DNA of 64,000 bases from Psilocybe azurescens (lineage: Eukaryota; Basidiomycota; Agaricomycetes; Agaricales; Agrocybaceae): positions 62,001 through 126,000 of the forward strand of contig JAJIRX010000221.1 of assembly GCA_023853785.1 (NCBI GenBank). The letters are read 5' to 3'. The notes beneath the pieces were generated by a model. That model ran no database searches. It had not been told where the DNA came from and was given only the letters and a program-made list of their open reading frames with translations. Below are positions 11,701 to 23,295 of the stretch, one piece after another; the stretch's first letter is position 1; every line of letters begins with the position of its first letter. The translations under genes were made by a program, and so were the position numbers.

Positions 11701-12480
11701 CCCTTTGTCAAAGGAAAGTGTCTCGCGTTCATTTCCATCGATGGGTTTATTTTTTTAAAGTTCTTCTGTTCCTGTTCCTGTTCCTTTTCTTTTTCTTCTT
11801 CATTTGCTCGTTTGCAGTTCATTCCAACTCCAGTTCTCTCGAACTCGGATCCACGCTCCTTCCTTTCTATCTCTTTCTCTCGCTCGCTCGTGTCTCTTGA
11901 TCCCTTTCTTAGTATACTTTCCTTCTCGTATTTGCACTTTCTTTGCACTTTGCCGTTGCCTCTTTTCAACTTAAATTTATATTTTTCACTTTCTCACCCC
12001 GCTTCCTTTTGTCTGTTTTGCGTTTTGTGTTTCGCTTCCTCTTATCTTGTCTTGTCTTGTTCTTCCTGGACCTAAAGCGTATACCACCGCTGCCACCAAT
12101 TTCTTGTCGTCTCATGTTCCTCATTCTTCATTTCATTTCCCATTTCTCAATCCCTCATTCACATTCACATCAACATGTACTGTACATCAAATTCGTCTTC
12201 GTTTCGTTCTATATGCCACTCCACACATACATGGTCATCATCCCTTCTTACTTATCACAACTACTCCTTCAATCCATCTTCCTCTATCCTACCCTACTCG
12301 AGTCCCGCTCTCCCTGTCCTTAGTCTTTGTGATATCATACCGCTTTTTTCAATTCAATTCAAATTTGCATGTGCCACTTTTTCAGTGTTCACCCAAGAGA
12401 CAAAAAGATATTGTTTTGTATCGGCATTCTCCCCTTTCAGAGCCTCTGACGTCCTGGATGGACTGACGTCAAAAACTCCA
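8703..12480 (+). other. Long pyrimidine-rich tract without a confident gene
   Basis: For about 3.7 kb the plus strand is dominated by C and T, with simple repeats such as CCTTT units near 10,400-10,425, GTTCCT near 11,768-11,786, TCTTG near 12,044-12,058 and AATG near 10,986-10,998. Open frames here, including one at 11449-12075, translate to Phe/Ser/Leu/Pro-rich strings expected from such composition. In basidiomycetes the coding strand around transcription starts is often CT-rich, so this could be a long leader or 3' region of the upstream gene, or a non-coding transcript. I see no splice pattern that decides it. Confidence 0.5.
12464..12471. promoter_or_regulatory. Perfect CRE-type palindrome TGACGTCA
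   Basis: The eight-base palindrome TGACGTCA occurs here, with a second close match (TGACGTCC) 17 bases upstream at 12447-12454. This is the known binding site of ATF/CREB-type bZIP factors. It lies at the end of the pyrimidine-rich tract, where a plus-strand promoter could be, but no gene is identified downstream. An eight-base site can occur by chance in 64 kb. Confidence 0.4.
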
Positions 12481-15400
12481 AAAATAGAACGACGCGCCAC
12501 ACCGATTCGCTAAAGTCGTCGCGAAGTGCGTTCACAAATAAACATAAGTGCTCCACCAGCGTCCAGCGTCATAGAGTCGGCTTTACAGCCTAGAGTAGTC
12601 TTGGCTGGAGTAGCTAGCTTATCGCTTACTTGCGTAGCATATGGGTACAATTCAACAAATACTGGTCGCAATGAAGAGTCAACAACAATTGTATCAACTA
12701 TGACACCGTACAGTCCTGAACTGAGTGGAGAGCTCCTCATAGATCCCACGTCGGGTAGGGAGATGCGATAATTGTGGTAGCGCGCCCCTTTGTCGATGAC
12801 GATGATCCACGGTCATCGTCCCATCCTGCCTTAGCCCTGCTGTAAAGCCGTCGAAACGACCCTTTTTAGTAATTCGATGCCTTGTTGACAGCTATCCTCG
12901 TCATAATCTCTCGGTCATTCCTCCGCCACGCGCGCCATACCCACAGATACTAGAGTATTGATATCATATGATAAAGACCGTGTCTTTTTTCTTTATTTAC
13001 CTGACAAGGGATTCCGGGGGCCTACTAGCTATTTCTAAAAACGATATGTTTTTGATGGCAGACATTCCAGACTGCACGGTGTAAGGATTAGGACACAACT
13101 TCTCTTGGTTGAGCTCCCACACTCTGTAAGCGACAACGCCCTAGTCTCTATAGAATCGATTGCAATCTCCGAAATCACTCCATCTATCACTAGTATCTAT
13201 GTCTCTCTCGCCTTTGGCATAGACGTGCATCTATCAGCGGCGACAAGTAAAACTCGGTAGCCCTGCTGGCATTCCAATTTTATTCATTTGCTGCAAGACC
13301 TACTTCAAGTATCATTGTTATCAAGCAAATCATCTCTCGGGAAAAGAGTCGTCCCAATCAACCTCGAACACGTTCATTTCCGAGGTTGAAAGATGGTATT
13401 ATTCCCGCTATCCAGCACGCTTTGTCCTACTTTTAAAACGGAGACTGCGAACACCAGAACCGTGCGCCGCAAGCCAATAGAAGAGTCGCCTTCTCACTGC
13501 ATAAGCCTCTGATATGTTATAATTAAACCATTTTGCTACCCCGTAAACATACTTAGAAATCAGGGGCACCATGAGGTTTCTCCGAAAACAGGGTCTTACC
13601 CATCTCGCTGGTTTATAATTATAAGACCGTTCCCGCGTGCGCTTCCGAGTCCGAGTTATTAATTCAATAATTATCGTGATGCTCGGGACATCGGAAGATT
13701 CAAGGCCACCCAGTCCACCGGCTCTATGCTACCTACTGAGCGGTATGATATCATAACAAGATGCGTATATTTTTCGATGGCCAATGCAACACGGCCAACT
13801 CAACGACGACATTCATCTTCATTCCCTGCGTTTTAAAGCCGTGACCTACCCAGTGTCGACTAAAATAAAGACTCTCACCATAGCGCCCTTCTCCGCTCAA
13901 TCCTCAGCGCTCTGCATCTGCGACCGGCGTTAACTACTTCCCACTAATTAAAGCCATAATAACATCGCGCCCCTACCGACCAGTATTATTATATTTCTGC
14001 CTTGCCCCAGCGCGTACGTACAGACGGATCCCAACGGACAGCCGCGCGCAAGATATGTCAGCTCGTTATTTCCGCCAAGAAGCTGTTGAAAGACTGGCCA
14101 TCCATCGGCAACAGAATTTACTGTTGTTGGCGCAAGCTAATTCTATTCATTGTTCTACTTCTATATTTGGCGTGCTTTTCTTTATATTTTCCTCGATTAC
14201 GAATGACTCGAGAATACAATATCGAAATATATCCATAGTCTCGTGAGGCGTATAACCGAGGTAGTTGCTAATGAAACGGACAGGTCGTCGGATGACGAAT
14301 ATAGTGCAGTGGTAAGGGGCCAGAGGACTGGTCCAACAGGCGATGTCAATAGAAAAGAAAAAACTACAAGTCGCCAGACATGCGTATGTCAGCTATTTCG
14401 TGGTTCTCTTCGTATACCTTTACTACGTACTGGAGAGCTGGAACCCTCAGCATACACTTTTACCATTTATATCTCTATTTAGTTTCTTCTTCGCTTTCCG
14501 GTTCAGTCATGATCTTTTCACCGGTTTGAGAAATAAGATGGCCAAATATGGTGTAGCAGAAAAGATGGATTGTATTATAGCTTCGTAGATAGTATGTATC
14601 CAAAAATAGATCTGCAACACCAGGAAACCGACTGAATAATACAGTGTCTTCTATTCTATCTTCTATCTTCGAAACACGACATCTTTTTGTCCTTGACCTT
14701 CGGTTTTCGTTCTGACACCTTCCATATATCAATGCGGTCTTTGGAATGCGGGCATGTACACAGACAGTTGTGGAGAATACCCGCAAGAGTCGATCGAAGG
14801 GTCGCACGCAGAACAGACAAGTTTTTGAATGAAAGGTTGTAAGCTAGTCATGCCAGTCCGACAAGCCGTAACTGTTACATACACCAAAATGGCGCTATAA
14901 ATACACTCTGGCATCTAGTTGCTTGGACTGTATATGAAGCGGTGAGCCGCCAGGCTTACAAAGGTGGTAAGAAGATCATCGAACCCAGTCACAAGCTGAA
15001 GAGTTTTTCATCCACAGTTACAGAACCGAACCCACACATAACTGTCCTTGGTGAACCGTGAACCGCCTACGACGCACCATCGCAGATGACCGTAAAGACA
15101 AGAAACAGATATACAGCTAAAGAAAACAATATCATCATCAATCTGTAAGTATTAATATACATGTGTGTGTCAGCTCTGAACTTCTAAACAAAAGGTAGGA
15201 TAGATATATAACAAAAAGAGAGAGAGTTCGCCTTCGTTTTCCTGACTCGCCGCTTCTGTGTCATGAATGTCTGAGGCTTGCGTCCGTTACAGTTATGACT
15301 GTGCGACCGTGTGTATCGATGAAATAGTATCCTTTTAATCGAGGATGAAAATGGAGGTATGAATCGATTGTGGAAGGTTTTGCGGTAGGTTATGGTGGGT

Positions 15401-15566
15401 TATGGTGGGTTATGGCTAGCATGATGGTGGTGGGTCGAATGGTGTGATATATGCGTCAGGATGTCGAAAGAAGCCACGGGTCAGGGCTGAGGAATAATGA
15501 AACACGTAGATGCACGAGGGCAGGTCTATGCAAGTACACCAGGCGTATGGGAATATACAATATGGG
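12481..15566. other. Gene-poor stretch; weak membrane-protein-like frames at 14.0-14.6 kb
   Basis: No conserved gene is recognised. Plus-strand frames at 14055-14246 and 14343-14588 both start with ATG and contain hydrophobic segments (for example SYFVVLFVYLYYVLESW). A good branch-point/acceptor combination lies at about 14268-14283, but the implied introns are only 30-41 nt, shorter than others in this window, so I do not join them into a gene. A decamer-like repeat (GGTTATGGTG) is present three times near 15,388-15,415. Confidence 0.3.
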
Positions 15567-16948
15567 TTACCACGTCTGAGCCGAAAGATGTCTCATGAGA
15601 AGTTCGTACCTATCCAAAGGGAGAGAGGCGTCAACGAAACAAGAAACAGAGCGAGAAGGATGAACGTAATGACAAAATAACCGAAACTCACGTTAGCATC
15701 GTCACAGCACTATTAGGCACAGTGCGAATCAAATTAATCGATAAGCCCTTGTACAGAGCGGTCCAGCCTTCCTTGGCTATCAGTTTCTTGGTGGTATATA
15801 CGATGCCTCTCCTCGAATGCTGCTTGACCATGCCATCAGAGGACAGATCGTCCGCAAGGGGCCTTCTCTGAGTTTGAAGACGAGTCCGCACAACCTCGTG
15901 AGGATAAGTGGCGATCGATGCTGTCATCTTTGATATAGCGGAGCACACAAGAATAGTCTGACTTGTTATTGGTGCGTCGGAGTCATCTTCTACAAGCCTA
16001 TTCAGAAATAGTCTTTTTGAGGTGTGAAATTAAAAACGTACGGGCCCATATCTTTAACTGTTCGTACAAGGGGAATTGGACTGCGACATGAATGATACCC
16101 AGCAGACTCGGTACAAGACCTCGGTAGAATGCTTTAGGTCCTTCTGTCCGCCAGATCGTACGCGCAGCGTCCCATGTATGCTTATATCGTACTTCGCCCT
16201 TCAATTGAGTCTACACCATTAAAAAAAGTGTCAGTGAACGCAAAAAGTAAGTGTAGACAGCAGAAACAGTACCATAAACCGCGTCTTGATTACCCAAAGA
16301 GGATTGGTACAGATTGTGCTCGCAGCACCCGCCGTCATCGCAGACAAGATATGCAGTGTCCAAGGGTGCTCTCGTGCGACAGGCTGATAACCCTTGACCT
16401 GCGCTGCTGGGTACAGACGTTCGTTCGTCCTGATCGAGTACATGCCAGCAGGTGCCACGCCAAACGCTGTCTTGACCCCGTCGTATACCGCAAAGTAGAT
16501 GGCCCATGTGGGTAAGTACCCAAGGATGGTCGGCCCAAGACCACGATAAAAACCTCGGAATCCGTTCTCTGTGAGAATTTCCTTGACCGTGCCTGACCAG
16601 GTGAAAAGTAGAGCGAACAAGGTGACACAGATCAGTCTCGGACCTTATGCAGAGATGAGACGAACACTCACCTAGAACACCCAAGTATCCCTGTTGCCCC
16701 ACCACAGCTCTCTGAGCCTGCAACTTCGTTTTCACCACATCTAGAGGGCAAGTCGCAATGCTCGCCGCCAGTCCACCACCCGCACCAGCTACCCGTCAAA
16801 CAAGACCGAGCACATTGATGAGAAATTCCAATATAACATTGGTCTTGCGAGCAGATAACTCACCAACCATGCTGTTGATGCTATTTCCCGTCCGTACCTT
16901 TGCCTGACCGCCGCGTGGAGTGGTCGGCCGAGCAGCGTCTGATCCCAT
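15567..16948 (-). CDS. Mitochondrial carrier family protein, NAD+/pyrimidine nucleotide type
   Basis: Six exons (16948-16864, 16788-16672, 16592-16273, 16210-16042, 15989-15692, 15609-15567) join with matching phases and give about 343 residues. All three carrier signatures are present: PLDVVKTK, PLWVIKTR and PHEVVRTR. The tryptophan in the second signature, together with LGYLPTWAIYFAVYD and AGAASTICTNPLWV, matches the yeast NAD+ carriers Yia6/Yea6 and the related pyrimidine nucleotide carriers; I favour NAD+. The protein would sit in the mitochondrial inner membrane with six spans and import its substrate into the matrix. The last exon adds only TYELLMRHLSAQTW. I start at the ATG at 16948; the same frame stays open upstream to about 17035 without another ATG, so a further 5' exon is possible. 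No defect is seen. Confidence 0.88.
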
Positions 16949-18322
16949 ATCCCTGCCCCAACGCCTCTGCGCGGGATTCGAGACCGGGAGTGCTGCTAGC
17001 AATGATGGATGGTAGAGTTGGTCGTCGTAGGTATATTACTGACCGCAATGTTCTTAGTCAAAGGCAATTTTAAAGTTATCAGCCTTTCGGAGTGTATTCC
17101 GGTTTCTGCCGGATCGCGACTTGCCCTTATCATCGACGGTCCAAGCAAGGCACACTTTCATTTTTCAACTATATACAGCTTTCTCTGCCATTCTGCATCC
17201 TCCAACGCCGAATGGGTAGAGCTACATCAACACTCCGATAGCAATCGGCCTCATCACTCGGAGCGGACAGAGAGCGGGAAAATCGCAAAACATCCGTAGT
17301 GTCCGTATTCTGAGGTGAGTCGTCATTGATTTTTGACTAACTTGATCTATTAAGCATAACATGACATACGGATGATGGAAAAATTCATCGAGACTCTCCA
17401 GCTAATACATACATATGTTCAGAGAACAAACCTCAGCGCCATATTCCTCTCTGAAAAAAAAAACAATGGCCGATGCTGAACCAGTCCGGAGTCCGAGCAA
17501 ACAGTGCACCGAGTATGCGTCCTTGGGTATGTGGAAATAAAGGACCAAGGTTGGCAGTCCAACGTCTTAAGCTTTAAGGCTGAAGGTAATCTCCCACGTT
17601 CAATGTTCATTGTTATTCAAGTCCAGAAGCACTGGGATCCAGGATAAAGAAACCACTGTAGAGGGCCTGTATCATGCCTTCATACACAGAAGTATCTTGA
17701 GAGCTGCATATATTTGCACTATCTGCTCCAATGATGTGGTGCCGCCAGTTTCTATTATGGTCCTCGTAAGACCGGATTTTATCATCATACCTGAATTTGG
17801 ATGAACCAGGAATAACATCCTTGTTGTATCCACACGCTTGCCTACTGGAATTTGACCCTTGAGGACCATCCGCTTTGCAGTCAATCATCCAGAATAGGTG
17901 ATTGCGCCACAGTACGCGACTTGATCGATTGATCTCGCACACATATATCACGCTCCAACGAAACTTGCACATATTCAGCGAAATCTATCCCCACTAACAA
18001 CTTAATTCTGAGCGATACTGTAGAACTTTTACGAAGTAAACTGGAAGGTAGCTTGCTCTCTGAAGTATCGTACATTGTACAAGGTATCCGTATATTCCAA
18101 TAGACTGGCTAATTACGAAACATAAGGAAGAAGCAAAATAGAAATCGATCGTGAGCGGAAGTAAACGTCAGCGACGAAGAACACCCGTGTATATAAGAAT
18201 TCAGAAGACGACGGTACAATTATACCTGACAGCTCTGAGATGATCCGGCGGTCACCTCTAATAGTTTACTCAACTCATTGGCGAAATACACCGGCAAGAC
18301 ACAGCAGCATTCACATTGATAA
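16949..18322. other. Intergenic; no confident gene
   Basis: The right half of the carrier promoter lies here. Two overlapping minus-strand frames at about 17.6-18.0 kb are open for 70-120 codons, but show no family motif, and neither begins in a convincing context. I see no repeat or mobile element. Confidence 0.35.
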
Positions 18323-19439
18323 TCACGAATCACTAGCGAACCGCACTCTACCCCGCACCTTTGACGCACTGACAGAACCAGTATGATCCGCACAGAGCTC
18401 CCACATCCCCCTCCGACTCGCATTATCACACCATATCTCCAGCTCCGTGCGCTTCATCGGCAGCTCAAATATGAACACCCTCTTCTTCGCCACCGCCCTC
18501 GAGATCCTCAGCCCGCCAGCGCTCGCTCTCGGCTTGGTAAGAATGACCGTGTGTAGGGCCGGGTACGCTTCTTTGTCCTCGAGCATCCCGAGTCCGATGG
18601 CAGAATCTCCTTGGGAGATATCAATCCCACTACTCCCGTACGAAAGGTGAGTAAGAGTGTCTAGTGGCAGATCCGGAGGAATCCGATCCCCAATAAGGCG
18701 GAGATGGGTTAATTGGCGAAAGAAGGCAGATCCGTTGGGCGTTTTCAGTAAGCTGGTCCAGCTCTCCGTCTTTGTCGAGAGCAGTGTCAAATCCCGACAA
18801 TCAGAATGGCTCAGCCGACCCCCCTCGGATGGAGATGGCCTCTTGCACGATATACGCATTGGACGCTAACGACCGCAGATGCTTGCACTTCTTCACAATC
18901 GCAATCGAAGTGCCCAGCAGCTCCTCCCTGAGCGGCGTCATCCACATATGCCGGATCAACGGCGCCAACTTCGGGCGCGCCTGCAGGAGCGCATCAAACG
19001 ACCCCACCTGCTCCTGCGTTATCAGCCTAATCGGCGTGCGCGGCAAGCACGCGTGGAACGTCAAGCGCTGGCAATATCGCGACGTCCTTACCAGCGACTG
19101 ATATGTCGCGGGCCAGTCCGCACACTGCGCCAACACAATGAGCGCGATCTCCGGCGGAAGGTCGCGAAAGCGGAACGACACCCTCGCCTCGAAAATGCGC
19201 TTCTGCTCCTTCTGCCTCTCGAGATCCGCCTTCTGCGCGGCCATCACCCGCTTCGCCTGAGCGAAGTACTCCGTCCTAGGCTTTATGTTCTGCCTCTCTG
19301 TGCGTTCCGCTGCTTCCCCGCTGAGTTTATTTATGGCGTAGGTGTAGATCACGGAAACAAGGAGAATACCCGACATGGTCCATTTCAGCCCTTCGACATG
19401 GAACACTGGTATTGGTATATCCAGCAGACGATAGAGCAT
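18323..19439 (-). CDS. F-box protein with N-terminal membrane anchor; one-base frame break
   Basis: From the ATG at 19439 the product begins with a hydrophobic segment (GILLVSVIYTYAIN), then a charged helical stretch rich in Gln/Glu/Lys, then an F-box-like motif (FRDLPPEIALIVLAQCADW) and a leucine-rich region. The frame stops at about 18801, while the rest (SHSDCRDLTLLSTKTESW onward to RVRFASDS) continues one base away down to 18323. The break is at a run of six C on the plus strand (18819-18824); five would keep one frame throughout. F-box proteins recruit targets to SCF ubiquitin ligases. The C-terminal part (ELEIWCDNASRRGMWEL) resembles that of the F-box gene at 50.5-51.3 kb. An upstream in-frame ATG at 19556 exists but gives a less natural N-terminus. 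Confidence 0.65.
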
Positions 19440-19556
19440 CTTGCCTGTAATAGTGCATGTCTTGTGGGTCAAACCACAGACTACGGATAAGGTGGGGGAC
19501 TCACGACATCCAACAAGTTGTCGAGCAACGAAAGAGAAGAGGAAGTGGTATTTCAT

Positions 19557-22500
19557 GTATTAGAACGAGGATGAGGTGCTGTTTACGCGTGCGAGTACAA
19601 GCTGGGAACGTGTCTGACACGACTCAACATAAAGATGAAATGAAGCCAGGTGTGTAAGTTAAAGCAAGGAACCCTTCTGGAATCTGGATGAGTACAGATT
19701 CGTGCCAGTGCAGAAGATTCTTTGCAGCAAGCTGCAGCTGAGCGTTATATGGTGGTCGTGGCTACTCAAAGAGGGTATCTGCACTGCGCTGAGCAGATGG
19801 GGGTACGAGCACAACATAGGCGATTTAGAACTCCGAAAAGGGGAAAGTGATCGCAGCTGATCTCGCCTTACGTTTCACACTTTTAAGTTTCCTAGATCAC
19901 GTAGAGGCGATTATGATATCAGTACTGCATGTATTTGTACTATGGCTCTAAGATTCACGTCCTTTACTCCAGGATACGCGCCATAAACAACGCAGACTAT
20001 GTAGGCGCTACTGCTCATCATGTGACGCCCGGTACGTGAACTCAACGAGGAAAATAGGTTGAATGAACCTAGTGAGTACAATAAATTTTGGTCAGTACAT
20101 CATCGAGAGAGAAATTCGCACACAGAAAAAGAAAAAACCAAGAACGCGTTGAATTGACCCCCTCGTACGTTAAATCGTAATCCCTCCCACACTGTAGCGT
20201 GCGGTTGCCCTCTATGGCGTATCAGAATCAAACGCAGAGCTGAAAGCTCCACACTGAAACCCACGACCGCATTGAGGCATAAGCAAGCAAGCTTGTGGTC
20301 GTGCTGGGCAGACGGATCTGCGAAAGTCCAAGGCATGCGATAAACGACTCCAGACGGGCTGAAGAGGTCCAAAGGCATGTGAGCGACTATGCCAGTCCGA
20401 ACTCCGAGAGCAGACTGGAAGTTGCCCAGAGGTTCACGATGGTTCTCAAGGTATAACCATTCATCACAGAGATTCTGACTGAATCTTTGCCTGTTGAACG
20501 CGCGAAGCGCAGTAACGCGATAGGGGGAATACAATGCACAGAAGAACTGAAAGTATACTGATGAGTGGGAATAGATCACGTACCACTGTTGCAGGGCACA
20601 CATGACGATGTGCATACGCAGCTTAGGCGTAGAGGCCTAAGATAAGAAGTTAGTAGGTTGCGAGATAGATGAGCATGGATGAGCAAAGGCGAAAAGAAGG
20701 ATAGATGCGGTTGTATTAAACCCCCTCGTACATCAGCCACTAAAGACAATGACATACACCGTTATACAGTCGTATGCTGTAACTCTCTAGAACGCGTGAA
20801 GCGCAGTGACGCCGATAGGGAAAATATAAAAGCGAATACCGGTGGAAAGAGTTAATGAACTGAATGCTCACCTAGATAATAAATGACAGTTCCCCGCCAT
20901 GTCATACCAATGCAGCATAGAATGTGGCATGTAATCAAATCTCGTATACTGAAATGATCGTGCAAAGGTCAGCCCATATACAAACACCACGGCCAATTTA
21001 CAACAAATATAACACGCAGGTACAGATCCCCTCGTACGCCAAGAGTGGAAAATTAGGGCTCGCTTCATATGGGCTCATCCCTTGGTCGGATGAATCCCAT
21101 AGTAGGCATCCACTGTATAAATGCTTCAGGTGAAACTGAATTGACATTTCACAAACTCTCCGTATAGCGGCTCGAGGGCCAGCATGAAGGTACCGACGAT
21201 AGCACGATCTAATATTAACCATACTATCACTTTCTTAACTCCGATGAAGTTGGCAATGATCATCCAACGACACGCCACCGCGCATGGGCGCCGATAGGGA
21301 TGGATTCTCGCGTGTATGTGATGTGCGGGGACCAAAAGCATAAAAAAAAAAATCGTGGCCGGATGAGATAGCTAGTCTGATAAATATTTCTTTAAGACAT
21401 AAAATGGCCACATTGGCGAAGGTGTATTTCCTAGACATAAACATGAAAAGATAAGTCATGGAAGTTCTCTATCTCGAACTCACCTCTTGCGAGTGCTCAG
21501 GGGTTGAAATCCCATGGGATAACGAATGATTAGCCATAGGTATTTTGGAATAGCGCACTCAATTCATTCTTTTGTGTAAAGAGAGATGATAACGGGAGAG
21601 GGGATTGGTTTCAGATGAGGGTGGTGATGGTGGTTGAAGAACAAAGGACAAAGAACAAAGGCGGCGAACCATTATTCAATACTAACTTTAAACCTCGGTT
21701 ATAATTTCAATCTGCGCTTAAATTTGTTTCACGTGATCACGGTCACTGCCCAGAATCGGATTCGGAATTTCTCTTTTCACCAACTTTTCACTTTGTTTTT
21801 TTTTTTGCGCTGTACGACGTCTTTGCACTGCATGGAACTGCAATTATGACTCGTGCAGTCTTATTGTGTAAATATAGATGCTACAAGCCGAAGTGGAGGA
21901 CCCACAGCGTCACAAATGCGTACTACACTCGAAAAGTGGCCACACAACGGTTATATGTCCATGACATCACGATATGCAGGAATCCACGATAATTGCCTCA
22001 ACACGGTTGACAAGCACTCTGAAAACCTGGGGCTTAGCCGGACATGCCGTCCTTTACTCTTCATTGTTAGTTCCTCTATTCTTTCCTGACTCTCGTCGTG
22101 CTTAAACCAAATGTTGCCAGAGACATCATTTTCTTTTGGGCATTTTCTAGATTGACCCGGATCTTAATTTTTGGCTTGCTGGACGCTTCTGGACGTCGAT
22201 CTTTGAACTTGTAAAGCAATTCATACAAAACACCACAACAGGTTTAAATGTTTTTAAACGGTAATAGACATTAACCTGTCATGCCATCAGCACTCGGTGG
22301 TCATTGCATATGTTAACCAGCTTTTGCAAAAGTTGTTCCATGCGACCGTAGAGATGGAGAGGCCAATAATGTCTATGGGATTTGTCATGCTCGCTAAGGG
22401 CGCCTACTCAATACTCAATCCCTATTTCGTCATCGTGCCCAATTGCTTCTTTCGTCTTGATACCGTGTCATATGCCTCGGGCTTTGGAACGGTCGACATC

Positions 22501-23295
22501 GAGCGAAGAAATATGCTCAAAAGCTCTGGTGAACTCCGTAATGGATGACCTCCCCCAATACCTATGCTTAGCTCTCATGATAATATGTCGGGTGCCGTCT
22601 ATAGCTCGGCCAGCCCGAAAGACTATATACTCTTTGTACCCATATTGCCTGCTTTCTTCTCGTCATTGATGCGATCTGCCGGCGAACATCAGATCAACAT
22701 GCCACAAGCCAGAGAGCAGCACCTTTTTCTTTGATATGTCGAAAACTTTTCATGTGGACAAAGTCGGTGCGAGCAAACGGAGGGAAGCGTTAAATACGTG
22801 TAAAAAATCAACTATCTGGTATCCGCAGTCTTGTGCGGTGTGAATATATTGACGCACTACTCTATCTTAGACGAAGTTCGGTGCGAGGAAACGGATGGAA
22901 GCAAGTGAGACTTTGCTCTACTCTTCCGTCGATGAAGTGGGCCTGTACAATAAACCCGCTCAATTGATGGTATATTGTGCTTTTTGATTTCGAAGAGCTT
23001 CTATTGGCTCATATGATATTATAACCTCGAGATAACCTAACTTGCGACATCATGTCCCCAACATATATGTAGTGCGCAATTGCGCCCGGACTTTCATCGA
23101 TTGCATGGATGGACCCTGCGATACGCACTGCTAATGTCTGCACGTTTTTTGTTTGAACCTTATTCTGAATTCTCATAAACTCAGAAACAGCACTACAACC
23201 ACTCAGCTTTGGATCTTTCTTACTCCCGAGTAACAAAAAGCCTTTCTCAGTTATGCGTTTCTCCGTCATTCTCTATCCTTTCCCTTCTCTCCTGT
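19557..23295. other. Gene-poor region with diverged repeat; no confident gene
   Basis: No family is recognised. A minus-strand frame at 20100-20615 (171 codons, ATG start near 20615) looks somewhat protein-like but has no motif I know. The stretch 20.1-21.3 kb holds the repeated pair of motifs described as a separate repeat feature. From 21.6 to 23.3 kb there are only short frames, and the last few hundred bases may hold decayed 5' parts of the dioxygenase gene. Confidence 0.35.
20158..21299. repeat. Diverged dispersed repeat, two good copies and one weak copy
   Basis: CCCCCTCGTAC occurs at 20158-20168 and 20721-20731, and CCCCTCGTAC at 21028-21037. A second block, close to GAACGCGYGAAGCGCAGTR followed by ACGC and GATAGGG, occurs at about 20496-20525 and 20790-20820, with a weaker version ending in GCGCCGATAGGG at about 21279-21299. 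The blocks keep the same order, but the distance between them varies (about 330, 60 and 240 bases). This fits a duplicated unit that has suffered deletions. No terminal repeats or element-encoded protein is seen. Confidence 0.5.

Noticed and set aside
11449..12075. 208-codon plus-strand frame
   Set aside because: It lies in the pyrimidine tract and reads as a Phe/Ser/Leu-rich string expected from base composition alone.
20100..20615. 171-codon minus-strand frame
   Set aside because: Looks partly protein-like, but no recognisable family and it overlaps a repeated segment; kept only as part of the repeat observation.
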